From contig NZ_CP051488.1 of the NCBI RefSeq assembly GCF_014490785.1, forward strand, positions 1,054,001 to 1,118,000: 64,000 nucleotides of DNA. The letters are read 5' to 3'. This stretch comes from Kosakonia sp. SMBL-WEM22. GTDB taxonomy: Bacteria > Pseudomonadota > Gammaproteobacteria > Enterobacterales > Enterobacteriaceae. The position numbers and the translations under genes are program-made. The notes beneath the pieces were generated by a model that was not told the DNA's origin, did not search any database, and was given only the letters and a program-made list of their open reading frames with translations. This document shows, piece after piece, positions 16,506 through 24,793 of the stretch; position 1 is the first letter of the stretch; each line of letters begins with the position of its first letter.

Positions 16506-18953
16506 TTAGGCGGCTTCGGGCTTGCGCAGCTTTTCCGGCGTGTGGATCACCGGTTGTGTCGCCAGCGCATCCGGTTCAAAGTCGTCAACGTTGATGGTAC
16601 GCAGACGGCTCGCTTCCGCTTTAATCAGCAGCGCCGCTTCATCCTGGTTAATCAGCCCGCTCGCCAGCGCCTGGTTAGCCAGATCGTCCAGACGGGTAAA
16701 CGGCAGGTTTTTACCCAGCGATTTACAGATGCGCTGATGGATCGGGTCGGCGGCCATGACATCAACCAGCGCCTCTTCCAGCAGCCCAACCGGGTTGTGC
16801 TCGCTCGGGGTCAGGTATTGACCGCGACCAATGCGCGAACGGGTAGCGTTTGGTGTTTGCAGGATCTTCGCCACTTTATGATCGAGCCTGTCGGACGGCG
16901 CACGGTAGTGGCGACCGGTCGGGAAGATGATAAAGCTCAGCATGCCCGCCACAAGACGGTTCGGGAAGTTCTCCAGCAGGTCGACCATCGCTTGCTCAGC
17001 CTGGTAGAGCGCATCCTGCACGCCCCAGTGCACCAGCGGCAGATCCGCTTCCTGGCGACCTTCGTCGTCGTAGCGCTTCAGCACCGCTGAGGCGAGGAAC
17101 AGCTGGCTTAACACATCACCCAGACGGGCGGAGATGCGTTCGCGGCGTTTCAGGCTACCGCCGAGCACCGCCATTGAGATATCCGACAGCAGCGCCAGGT
17201 TGGCACTCAGGCGGTTCAGGTGCTGGTAGTAACGCTTAGTGGCATCTCCGGTCGGCGAGGCGCTGGTTAAACCGCGCGTCAGGCCGAGCCACAGGCTGCG
17301 CATCTCATTACTGCCGACATGGCCGATATGTTTAAACAGCAGCTTATCGAACGCATCAACGTCGTTGTTCTGCGCGGCGGCCATCTCTTCCAGCACATAG
17401 GGATGGCAGCGAATCGCCCCCTGACCGAAGATCATCATCGTACGGGTGAGGATGTTCGCGCCCTCAACGGTAATGGCGATCGGCGCGCCCTGGTAAGCAC
17501 GGGCGAGGAAGTTACCTTCGCCGAGCATAATGCCTTTACCGCCGGCAATATCCATCGCATCAATGATTGCCTGCTGACCACGGTGCGTACAGTGATATTT
17601 CACAATCGCTGACAGCACCGCCGGTTTTTCGCCGAGCATAATGCCGTAGGTGATCAGCGACGCCGCAGCGTCCATCACATAGGCGTTACCGGCAATACGC
17701 GCCAACGGCTCTTCGATACCTTCCATCTTGCCAATCGCCACTTTGAACTGACGGCGAATGTGGGCGTAAGCACCAATACCCAGCGCGACCGATTTCACGC
17801 CGCCCGTTGAGTTGGAGGGCAGGGTGATGCCGCGACCGACGGAGAGACACTCCACCAGCATACGCCAGCCCTGACCGGCCATTTTCGGGCCGCCGATGAT
17901 GTAATCAATCGGTACGAAGATATCTTTCCCGCGCGTCGGGCCGTTCTGGAACGGAACGTTCAGCGGGAAGTGACGACGACCAATCTCCACGCCTGGCGTC
18001 GAGGTCGGGATCAGCGCACAGGTAATGCCCAGCTCTTCCGCGCCGCCCAGCAGTTTGTCCGGGTCGGAGAGTTTAAACGCCAGGCCAAGTACGGTAGCAA
18101 TCGGGGCCAGCGTAATGTAACGCTTGTTCCAGGTGAGACGCATGCCGAGCACCTGCTCGCCCTGCCACTCGCCCATGCAGACCACGCCGGTATCCGGAAT
18201 AGCGCCCGCATCGGAACCCGCTTCCGGGCTGGTCAGCGCAAAGCAGGGGATCTCCTGCCCACACGCCAGGCGCGGCAGGTAGTGATCTTTCTGCGCCTGC
18301 GTGCCGTAGTGTTGCAGCAGCTCGCCCGGGCCTAAGGAGTTAGGCACGCCGACGGTGATCGACAGGATGCCGGAGACGCCGGAGAGTTTTTGCAGCACGC
18401 GGGATTGCGCATAAGCAGAGAACTCCAGTCCGCCGTACTCTTTTTTGATGATCATCGCGAAGAAGCGGTGCTCTTTAAGATAGGCCCACAGCTCCGGCGG
18501 CAGATCGGCCATCTCATGGGTGATCTGGAAGTCGTTTGCCATGCGGCACGCCTCTTCAACCGGGCCGTCGAGGAAGGCCTGCTCTTCAGCGGTCAGGCGC
18601 GGCTGCGGGTAGTTGTGCAGCTTTTTCCAGTCCGGGTTACCGCGAAACAGATCGCCTTCCCACCAGGTGGTGCCTGCGTCGATGGCCTCTTTCTCCGTGC
18701 GCGACATCGGCGGCATCACTTTGCGGAAACCGCGGAACACCGGCGCGGAGATAAAAGATTTACGCATCGGCGTGAAGTTGAGCGGCAGGAGGATAAGCGC
18801 CACCGGCACCAGCATCCAGAGAGACCAGATGCCCGCCAGCCCAAGGGCTGCGGTCCATGCCAGCAGGATCACGCTGCTGAGCAGCAGATTGACGCGGTGA
18901 TAGAAGAGCACACCGAGCAGAACGAGCGTTGCGACAATACTCAAAATCATCAT
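16506..18953 (-). CDS. fadE: Acyl-CoA dehydrogenase FadE
   Basis: An 815-residue flavoprotein that performs the first step of fatty-acid beta-oxidation, FAD-dependent oxidation of acyl-CoA to trans-2-enoyl-CoA. It is nearly collinear with E. coli FadE (814 residues). Two N-terminal hydrophobic segments (residues about 2-20 and 25-60) suit membrane association. Acyl-CoA dehydrogenase signatures such as CFALTSPEAGSDAGAIPDTG are present. I chose ATG 18953 (MMILSIVATL) because it matches the E. coli start and has GGGAG 9 nt upstream; the frame is open to 19031 but that stretch overlaps the FadR site. The gene is divergent from gmhA. Confidence 0.95.
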   Translation of the reverse strand: MMILSIVATLVLLGVLFYHRVNLLLSSVILLAWTAALGLAGIWSLWMLVPVALILLPLNFTPMRKSFISAPVFRGFRKVMPPMSRTEKEAIDAGTTWWEGDLFRGNPDWKKLHNYPQPRLTAEEQAFLDGPVEEACRMANDFQITHEMADLPPELWAYLKEHRFFAMIIKKEYGGLEFSAYAQSRVLQKLSGVSGILSITVGVPNSLGPGELLQHYGTQAQKDHYLPRLACGQEIPCFALTSPEAGSDAGAIPDTGVVCMGEWQGEQVLGMRLTWNKRYITLAPIATVLGLAFKLSDPDKLLGGAEELGITCALIPTSTPGVEIGRRHFPLNVPFQNGPTRGKDIFVPIDYIIGGPKMAGQGWRMLVECLSVGRGITLPSNSTGGVKSVALGIGAYAHIRRQFKVAIGKMEGIEEPLARIAGNAYVMDAAASLITYGIMLGEKPAVLSAIVKYHCTHRGQQAIIDAMDIAGGKGIMLGEGNFLARAYQGAPIAITVEGANILTRTMMIFGQGAIRCHPYVLEEMAAAQNNDVDAFDKLLFKHIGHVGSNEMRSLWLGLTRGLTSASPTGDATKRYYQHLNRLSANLALLSDISMAVLGGSLKRRERISARLGDVLSQLFLASAVLKRYDDEGRQEADLPLVHWGVQDALYQAEQAMVDLLENFPNRLVAGMLSFIIFPTGRHYRAPSDRLDHKVAKILQTPNATRSRIGRGQYLTPSEHNPVGLLEEALVDVMAADPIHQRICKSLGKNLPFTRLDDLANQALASGLINQDEAALLIKAEASRLRTINVDDFEPDALATQPVIHTPEKLRKPEAA

Positions 18954-18974
18954 AACGAAAAGCTCCCTTCTTGT

Positions 18975-18991
18975 AGGAGGTCTGACCACTT
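18975..18991 (-). promoter_or_regulatory. FadR operator of fadE
   Basis: On the minus strand this reads AAGTGGTCAGACCTCCT, which matches the FadR core TGGTC-N-GACC and lies 22 bp before the fadE start. FadR represses fadE until long-chain acyl-CoA binds it. The right half of the palindrome is degenerate, as I recall it also is in E. coli fadE. Confidence 0.75.
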
Positions 18992-19190
18992 GTGATGTAT
19001 TGTTTGTAGTGGATGTCATTTCTTTTAGCAATGTGTTTACAAAATAATTACAACCTGGTTCACATTGTTGAGGCCATTTAGCGCACGGAAAATGAAAACG
19101 GCGGTGGGAGGGGTGGCTTTAGCTTCTCGGCTGAAGGGCTATCCGGTACACTGCGCAATGTTATTTACATTTATGCTGAAGGATATCCTC

Positions 19191-19772
19191 ATGTACCAGG
19201 ATCTTATTCGTAACGAACTGAACGAAGCGGCGGAAACGCTGGCGAACTTCTTGAAAGATGAAGCCAATATTCACGCTATTCAGCGCGCGGCGGTGCTGCT
19301 GGCCGACAGCTTTAAAGCCGGTGGCAAAGTGCTGTCCTGCGGTAACGGCGGCTCGCACTGCGATGCGATGCACTTTGCGGAGGAGTTAACCGGGCGCTAC
19401 CGTGAGAACCGTCCTGGCTACCCGGCGATCGCCATTTCTGATGTCAGCCATATCTCCTGCGTCAGCAACGACTTCGGTTACGACTATGTATTCTCCCGCT
19501 ATGTGGAAGCCGTTGGCCGCGAAGGCGACGTGCTGCTGGGGATCTCAACCTCCGGTAATTCTGGCAACGTGATCAAAGCGATTGCTGCGGCGCGTGAGAA
19601 GGGGATGAAAGTGATCACCCTGACTGGTAAAGATGGCGGCAAAATGGCCGGCACTGCGGATATCGAAATTCGCGTACCGCACTTTGGCTACGCCGATCGC
19701 ATTCAGGAGATCCATATCAAAGTGATCCATATCCTGATTCAGCTGATCGAAAAAGAGATGGTTAAGGCGTAA
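19191..19772 (+). CDS. gmhA: Phosphoheptose isomerase GmhA
   Basis: A 193-residue SIS-domain enzyme that converts sedoheptulose 7-phosphate to D-glycero-D-manno-heptose 7-phosphate, the first step of lipopolysaccharide inner-core heptose synthesis. The sequence follows E. coli GmhA almost residue for residue, including LSCGNGGSHCDAMHFAEEL and the phosphate-binding GISTSGNSGN. AAGGA lies about 9 nt before ATG 19191. The frame extends further upstream without conserved sequence, so that extension was rejected. It carries one extra C-terminal alanine compared with E. coli. Confidence 0.95.
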   Translation: MYQDLIRNELNEAAETLANFLKDEANIHAIQRAAVLLADSFKAGGKVLSCGNGGSHCDAMHFAEELTGRYRENRPGYPAIAISDVSHISCVSNDFGYDYVFSRYVEAVGREGDVLLGISTSGNSGNVIKAIAAAREKGMKVITLTGKDGGKMAGTADIEIRVPHFGYADRIQEIHIKVIHILIQLIEKEMVKA

Positions 19773-19802
19773 AGCAGGCTTTTTCTTTGCCCTGTTCAGC
19801 CT

Positions 19803-19867
19803 GGGCAGCGCTCAACGTTCCTGCGTGACTTCGCAGTTAATCGCGGCGCTGCCCGTGCTTGACGGGC
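19803..19867. other. Mutually exclusive hairpins between gmhA and yafJ
   Basis: GGGCAGCGC (19803-19811) pairs perfectly with GCGCTGCCC (19846-19854), enclosing a nested CTGCG/CGCAG hairpin (19821-19836). The right arm overlaps a second hairpin, GCCCGT/ACGGGC (19851-19867). Only one of the two structures can form at a time, and yafJ starts 47 nt later. A regulatory role is conjecture; neither stem is followed by a T-run. Confidence 0.5.
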
Positions 19868-19913
19868 TGCAACAATAACGCCTTCTCAGAGTGAGGCGGT
19901 TGTGGAGGTGACT

Positions 19914-20681
19914 ATGTGCGAACTGCTCGGGATGAGCGCTAACGTGCCGACCGATATCTGCTTTAGTTTTACCGGTCTCGTCCAGCGCGGCGGGGGAACC
20001 GGGCCGCATAAAGATGGCTGGGGTATCACCTTCTATGAAGGCAAAGGCTGTCGCACCTTCAAAGATCCGCAACCAAGCTACAACTCGCCCGTCGCCAAAC
20101 TGGTGCAGGAGTACCCGATCAAATCCTGCTCGGTGATTGCCCATATTCGCCAGGCGAACCGCGGCGAAGTGGCACTGGAAAATACCCATCCCTTTACCCG
20201 TGAACTCTGGGGCCGCAACTGGACCTACGCCCACAACGGCCAACTGACAGGCTATAAATCGTTGCAGACCGGCAACTTCCGCCCGGTGGGTGAAACGGAC
20301 AGTGAAAAAGCCTTTTGCTGGATGCTGCACAAGCTGACGCAGCGCTACCCGCGCACGCCGGGCAACATGGAAGCGGTGTTTAAGTATATTGCGACGCTGG
20401 CGCTGGAGCTGCGTGAGAAGGGCGTGTTCAATATGCTGCTGTCGGACGGGCGCTATGTGATGGCGTTCTGCTCCACCAACCTCTTCTCCATTACCCGGCG
20501 CGCGCCGTTTGGCGTGGCGAAGCTGCTGGATCAGGATGTGGAGATCGATTTTCAGCGCGAGACCACACCCAATGATGTGGTCACGGTGATTGCAACGCAG
20601 CCGTTAACGGCGAACGAAACCTGGCACAAGATTATGCCAGGCGAGTGGGCCTTATTTTGCCTCGGTGAGCGTATAGTTTGA
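19914..20681 (+). CDS. yafJ: Class II glutamine amidotransferase domain protein YafJ
   Basis: A 255-residue glutamine amidotransferase of the type II (N-terminal nucleophile) group. Cys2 directly after the initiator methionine is the expected catalytic nucleophile (MCELLGMSAN), and the conserved GWGITFY, HIRQANRG and THPFTREL segments are present. It matches E. coli YafJ in length and sequence; no synthase partner is known, so the ammonia acceptor is unclear. TGGAGGTG lies 5-7 nt upstream of ATG 19914. Its last 30 bp overlap the 3' end of the convergent yafK gene. Confidence 0.93.
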   Translation: MCELLGMSANVPTDICFSFTGLVQRGGGTGPHKDGWGITFYEGKGCRTFKDPQPSYNSPVAKLVQEYPIKSCSVIAHIRQANRGEVALENTHPFTRELWGRNWTYAHNGQLTGYKSLQTGNFRPVGETDSEKAFCWMLHKLTQRYPRTPGNMEAVFKYIATLALELREKGVFNMLLSDGRYVMAFCSTNLFSITRRAPFGVAKLLDQDVEIDFQRETTPNDVVTVIATQPLTANETWHKIMPGEWALFCLGERIV

Positions 20682-21389
20682 CGCCAGCTGCGGCTGCACG
20701 GAGGTGGTCAGCGGCTTGCTGACCACGTAGCGTCCATCCACCACGGCGACAATCGGCGGCTGGTGGGTGGCGGCGAAGTAGTCATACCCCGGCTTCAACT
20801 GCTTCCAGAAATCCGCATAAGTCGAATATTTGTGACGCTGCATATTTGCATCGGTCATGCGGAACGGATAGATATTCACCTGCACGCTCGGCTGGCCGAA
20901 AATCAGCGCCGCGGTGACAAACTGGAAGATCTCATCAATGCCGGTATCCGTCATGGCATAGCAGCCGATGGAGACGCAGGCACCGTGAATCATCAGGTAT
21001 TTGCCTTCATAACCGTGGGCGCGGTCGAAAGTGTTCGGAAAGCCGATATTGATCGCTTTGTAGAAACGGCTGTCCGGCTTCAGCTGGCTGCGCTGTACCG
21101 AATAGAACCCCTCCGGGCTTTTAAAATCGCCCTGACGGCGTTTCGGCCCAAGGCCGCCGGAGTAGTTGCAGATTCTGTAGCTGTCGAGCAGCTGATACTG
21201 TTCGCCCATCTTGACGTAGAGATCAAGGGTGCGCTCTTCTTTGAAGATCTGGATATAGACCGGCGACCCCATCAACTGCTGTTTAAACTCTTTGCTTACC
21301 GGCTTAGTGGCACTGTTGCTGCCAACCAGGCCAGCAAAGGAGACGCACGGGATCAGAAGCATCGCAATGAACAATGCGATTTTGCGCAT
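20652..21389 (-). CDS. dpaA: L,D-transpeptidase-fold peptidoglycan-lipoprotein amidase DpaA (YafK)
   Basis: A 245-residue periplasmic protein with the YkuD fold. E. coli YafK (DpaA, also LdtF) releases Braun lipoprotein from peptidoglycan by cleaving the diaminopimelate-lysine link. A signal peptide precedes cleavage near SFA-GLVGS. The catalytic motif is HGACVSIGCYAMTD, with Cys in the SIGC position near residue 140. The start at 21389 has AAGGAAAC upstream and matches the family N-terminus. The 3' ends of dpaA and yafJ overlap by 30 bp on opposite strands. Confidence 0.92.
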   Translation of the reverse strand: MRKIALFIAMLLIPCVSFAGLVGSNSATKPVSKEFKQQLMGSPVYIQIFKEERTLDLYVKMGEQYQLLDSYRICNYSGGLGPKRRQGDFKSPEGFYSVQRSQLKPDSRFYKAINIGFPNTFDRAHGYEGKYLMIHGACVSIGCYAMTDTGIDEIFQFVTAALIFGQPSVQVNIYPFRMTDANMQRHKYSTYADFWKQLKPGYDYFAATHQPPIVAVVDGRYVVSKPLTTSVQPQLASNYTLTEAK

Positions 21390-21703
21390 ACAACGTGTTT
21401 CCTTGATAAAACGGATACGACTTTGCCAGAACGGCAAAAGATGCCCAGAATTCGGACAATTCTGTTTTGAGCGCTCACCTTAGCACTCCGACATTTTTTC
21501 GCAAGCCCCGAATAGCGGTGATTCCGCGCCCGTCGATCCTGTTGATTCTCTTTTCGCCATCGAGCAAAAAGTGTTCTGTTTTGCCTTTCAACCACCTGCG
21601 CGATTTGGCGACGACTATTATGAAAGTAAAAGGCGAGAATTAAACAGCCGATTGCCCTCTTTTCGGCGGTTTCTCGGCTGGCTTCTCATTTCACTGGAGC
21701 GTG

Positions 21704-21719
21704 CTGTATACTTGTCCAG
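21704..21719 (+). promoter_or_regulatory. LexA box of dinB
   Basis: CTGTATACTTGTCCAG has the CTG-N10-CAG core of the SOS operator and lies 20 bp before the dinB start. The E. coli dinB operator is very similar. It places dinB under SOS control. Confidence 0.9.
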
Positions 21720-21739
21720 TGTTCTGTGAGGGTGTACGC

Positions 21740-22795
21740 ATGCGCAAAATCATACATGTCGATATGGACTGCTTTTTCGCGGCGGTAGAGATGCGCGACA
21801 ACCCGGCCCTGCGCGACATTCCGATTGCCATTGGCGGCAGCCGCGTGCAGCGAGGCGTCATCAGCACCGCCAACTACCCGGCACGCAAATATGGCGTGCG
21901 CAGCGCGATGCCGACCGGGATGGCGCTAAAACTCTGCCCGCATCTCACGCTGTTACCCGGCCGTTTCGACGCCTATAAAGAAGCCTCCCGCCAGATCCGC
22001 GACATCTTCTCGCGCTACACCTCACTGATTGAACCCCTGTCGCTGGATGAAGCCTATCTTGATGTTACCGACAGCCCGCACTGCCACGGCTCTGCAACGC
22101 TGATGGCGCAGGAGATCCGCCAGACCATCTTTAAAGAGACGCAGCTTACCGCCTCGGCGGGCATCGCGCCGGTGAAGTTCCTCGCCAAAATCGCCTCCGA
22201 TCTCAACAAGCCCGACGGGCAATATGTGATTACTCCGGCGGAGGTGCCAGCTTTTCTGCGCACGCTGCCACTGAGCAAAATCCCCGGCGTCGGCAAAGTT
22301 TCGGCGGCCAAGCTGGAGACCCTTGGGCTGCGCACCTGTGAAGATGTGCAGAAGAGCGATCTCGCCATGCTGCTTAAGCGGTTTGGCAAGTTTGGCCGCG
22401 TATTATGGGAGCGCAGCCAGGGGATTGATGAGCGGGAGATCAGCAGCGAGCGGCTGCGAAAATCGGTCGGCGTCGAGCGCACGCTGGTGGAGGATATTCA
22501 TCAGTGGGAGGAGTGCGAGGCGATTATCGAGCGGCTCTACCCGGAGCTCGAGCGGCGGCTTTCGGTGGTGAAACCGGATCTGCGCATCGCCCGCCAGGGG
22601 GTGAAACTGAAGTTCAACGACTTCCAGCTCACCACTCAGGAGCATGTCTGGCCCTGCCTGAATAAAGAGGATCTGCTCGCCACCGCGCGCCAGGCCTGGG
22701 ATGAGCGACGCGGCGGGCGCGGCGTCCGTCTTGTTGGTCTACATGTCACACTGCTCGACCCGCAGCTTGAGCGCCAGCTGGTACTCGGGCTGTAA
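21740..22795 (+). CDS. dinB: DNA polymerase IV DinB
   Basis: A 351-residue Y-family translesion polymerase, the same length as E. coli DinB. The palm carries MRKIIHVDMDCFFAAVE with catalytic Asp8, and the second acidic cluster is SLDEAYLDVT near residue 103. The helix-hairpin-helix segment IPGVGKVSAAKL and the little-finger domain follow. The C-terminus ends in RQLVLGL, the type of motif that binds the beta sliding clamp. ATG 21740 was chosen by identity to E. coli; the reading frame extends to 21701 through the LexA box and is not coding there. Confidence 0.96.
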   Translation: MRKIIHVDMDCFFAAVEMRDNPALRDIPIAIGGSRVQRGVISTANYPARKYGVRSAMPTGMALKLCPHLTLLPGRFDAYKEASRQIRDIFSRYTSLIEPLSLDEAYLDVTDSPHCHGSATLMAQEIRQTIFKETQLTASAGIAPVKFLAKIASDLNKPDGQYVITPAEVPAFLRTLPLSKIPGVGKVSAAKLETLGLRTCEDVQKSDLAMLLKRFGKFGRVLWERSQGIDEREISSERLRKSVGVERTLVEDIHQWEECEAIIERLYPELERRLSVVKPDLRIARQGVKLKFNDFQLTTQEHVWPCLNKEDLLATARQAWDERRGGRGVRLVGLHVTLLDPQLERQLVLGL

Positions 22796-22887
22796 CCCTA
22801 CCAGAATTTGCGCTGGTAATTTCCCGCCCGCTTCTCTATCATCCCCGGCGTTTATTCATTCCCTGTTAACTGCAAAGGAGGTTCACC

Positions 22888-22935
22888 ATGACACACCATG
22901 CCCTGATTTCTCTTTGCAGACCTCTCCAGGCTTAA
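22888..22935 (+). CDS. Possible 15-residue leader peptide upstream of the rtcB-like gene
   Basis: A short ORF reads MTHHALISLCRPLQA and stops at TAA. It has one of the best ribosome-binding sites in the region, AAAGGAGG at 22875-22882, 5 nt before the ATG. In contrast the rtcB-like gene 54 nt downstream has almost none. A possible -10 TATCAT (22837-22842) lies upstream. The arrangement resembles translated leaders that control a downstream operon. I recognise no known leader family, and no stalling motif or run of one amino acid is present. Its coding status is inferred only from the ribosome-binding site and position. Confidence 0.45.
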   Translation: MTHHALISLCRPLQA

Positions 22936-22989
22936 TTCTTTAAAACTTGCCCCTGGTTTCGTCTGCCAATTCCTTTTATTTCTCTACAT

Positions 22990-24141
22990 ATGGATTGGTA
23001 TATGGGCAATTCTGTTTGTCATATCTCAGACGCGATCTCTTATATTGCGTCGGAAAACCTGTGGATCGAAGGTTCAGCGATCCAGCAATTACACACCACT
23101 GCGGCACTGCCAGGAATGACGCGCGTCGTCGGCATGCCGGATCTTCACCCCGGCCGCGGCTACCCGATTGGCGCAGCCTTTTTCTCCATCGGCCGTTTCT
23201 ACCCGGCGCTGGTCGGGAACGATATCGGCTGCGGCATGGCGCTGTGGCAGACCGACCTGGTACGGCGCAAATATAACGCCGATAAGGTCGAAAAACGGCT
23301 CAGTGCGCTGGGCGATACGGCATCTGCCGACTGGCTGGATGACGCCGTGCCGGATGCGTGGCAAAACCACCCCTGGCGCGCCGCGCTGGGATCGATCGGC
23401 GGCGGGAACCACTTTGCCGAGCTGCAACAGGTCGATAGCGTGACCGATGCGGCGCTGTTTGCGCAAAGCGGCCTCGATGAGCAGCGCCTGCTGTTACTGG
23501 CCCACAGCGGTTCGCGCGGGCTGGGACAGCAGATTTTGCGCCGCCACGTCGACGCCTTCTCGCACGCCGGGCTGGAGGAGGGGAGCGACGCGGCTCGCCA
23601 CTATCTTACCGAGCACGATGACGCGCTCAATTTTGCCCGCATCAACCGGGCGCTGATTGCGCGGCGTATCCTCGATCATCTCAACGCCGATGGCGAAGCG
23701 CTGCTCGATGTGGCGCATAACTTTGTTGAAGCCTGCACCGTGGGCGGTGAAGCCGGTTGGCTGCATCGCAAAGGGGCGACGCCGGACGGGCAGGGCCTGG
23801 TGGTGATCCCCGGTTCACGTGGCGATCACAGCTGGCTGGTGATGCCGAAAGTGCGCGAGGTGAGCCTCTATTCGCTGGCGCACGGCGCGGGACGCAAATG
23901 GATGCGCACCGAGTGCAAAGGTCGACTGTCCGGGAAATTCACTCCGGCACAGCTGGCGCGTACGTCGCTCGGTAGTCGGGTGATTTGCCGCGATCGTCAA
24001 CTGATCTATGAAGAAGCGCCGCAGGCGTATAAGTCGGTTGAGAGCGTGCTCGAGTGCCTGGTCGACGCCGATCTGGTGACGCCGGTTGCACGCCTGCGCC
24101 CGGTGTTAACCCTGAAAGTGAGCGGAGGGGCGGGTGAATGA
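22990..24141 (+). CDS. RtcB-family RNA ligase (RtcB2 type, PrfH-associated)
   Basis: A 383-residue RtcB-family protein, shorter than housekeeping RtcB (about 408). RtcB enzymes join RNA 2',3'-cyclic phosphate and 5'-OH ends using GTP and manganese. Metal and active-site motifs are readable: MPDLHPGRGYPIG (near residue 50), GNDIGCGMALW, SIGGGNHFAEL, LAHSGSRGLG, and the probable guanylated histidine in LAHGAGRKWMR near residue 300. It overlaps prfH by ATGA. This RtcB2-PrfH pairing is reported to repair and rescue ribosomes cut in the 16S decoding centre. The start is uncertain: ATG 22990 or ATG 23002 (MGNSVCHISD), neither with a strong Shine-Dalgarno. Confidence 0.88.
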   Translation: MDWYMGNSVCHISDAISYIASENLWIEGSAIQQLHTTAALPGMTRVVGMPDLHPGRGYPIGAAFFSIGRFYPALVGNDIGCGMALWQTDLVRRKYNADKVEKRLSALGDTASADWLDDAVPDAWQNHPWRAALGSIGGGNHFAELQQVDSVTDAALFAQSGLDEQRLLLLAHSGSRGLGQQILRRHVDAFSHAGLEEGSDAARHYLTEHDDALNFARINRALIARRILDHLNADGEALLDVAHNFVEACTVGGEAGWLHRKGATPDGQGLVVIPGSRGDHSWLVMPKVREVSLYSLAHGAGRKWMRTECKGRLSGKFTPAQLARTSLGSRVICRDRQLIYEEAPQAYKSVESVLECLVDADLVTPVARLRPVLTLKVSGGAGE

Positions 24142-24752
24142 GACTGTTGCAACTCTCCTCCGCGCAGGGGCCTGATGAGTGCTGCCTGGCGGTGGGTAAA
24201 GCGTTAGCGCGGCTGATGGAAGAGGCCGGGGCGCAAAAGGTGTCGCTGGCGGTAATCGAAACGGAAGCGGCGCGCCAGCCAGGCGCTTACCGCTCGGTGC
24301 TGGTCTCACTCGATGGCGAAAACGCGCAGGCGCTGAGTGCGCGCTGGTGCGGCACGGTGCAGTGGATCTGCTCAAGCCCCTATCGCGCCAATCATGCACG
24401 GAAGAACTGGTTTATCGGCGTGGCGGAGTTTATTCCGCAGACGGCGCTGCAGGATAGTGCGATTCGCTTTGAGACGCTGCGCTCATCCGGGCCGGCCGGC
24501 CAGCATGTGAATAAAACCGATTCCGCCGTGCGTGCTACGCACATTGCCACCGGCATCAGCGTAAAAGTGCAGTCGGAGCGCAGCCAGCATGCGAATAAGC
24601 GGCTGGCGATGCTACTGATTTCACACCGTCTGGAGCAGGCGCAGGATGACCAGCGCGCGGCGCTTAAGTCGGAACGCAGGCTGTTTCATCATCAGATAGC
24701 GCGCGGCAACCCGGTGCGCACCTTTAAGGGGCCGGGGTTTAAAGCACAGTAA
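24138..24752 (+). CDS. prfH: Peptide chain release factor homologue PrfH with AGQ instead of GGQ
   Basis: A 204-residue class I release-factor homologue that lacks the codon-recognition domain and keeps the catalytic domain 3 (residues about 108-165). Flanking residues are canonical for PrfH (RSSGPxGQHVNKTDSAVRAT), but the motif reads Ala120-Gly121-Gln122, codons GCC GGC CAG at 24495-24503, where release factors have Gly-Gly-Gln. One base (GGC to GCC) accounts for the change. GGQ places glutamine in the peptidyl-transferase centre, so activity may be reduced. The gene is intact, overlaps its rtcB partner and sits between dinB and pepD as in E. coli. A base-call error cannot be excluded. Confidence 0.9.
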   Translation: MRLLQLSSAQGPDECCLAVGKALARLMEEAGAQKVSLAVIETEAARQPGAYRSVLVSLDGENAQALSARWCGTVQWICSSPYRANHARKNWFIGVAEFIPQTALQDSAIRFETLRSSGPAGQHVNKTDSAVRATHIATGISVKVQSERSQHANKRLAMLLISHRLEQAQDDQRAALKSERRLFHHQIARGNPVRTFKGPGFKAQ

Positions 24753-24764
24753 AGGAAGGAAAAT

Positions 24765-24786
24765 GTCCGCGCCGGGCGGCGCGGAC
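24765..24786 (-). terminator. Hairpin downstream of pepD and prfH
   Basis: GTCCGCGC (24765-24772) and GCGCGGAC (24779-24786) form a perfect 8-bp stem between the convergent prfH and pepD stops. In the pepD direction it is followed by CATTTTCCTT, a modest T tract. Confidence 0.55.
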
Positions 24787-24793
24787 AGCAGGC

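Noticed and set aside
18954..19031. 27-residue N-terminal extension of FadE
   Set aside because: It overlaps the FadR operator, and the start at 18953 matches the E. coli protein with a good ribosome-binding site.
22796..22990. Sigma-54 promoter upstream of the rtcB-like gene, as in rtcBA operons
   Set aside because: No TGGCA-N7-TTGC element or rtcR-like gene is present; the nearest TGGTAATTTCCCGC does not fit the -24/-12 spacing.
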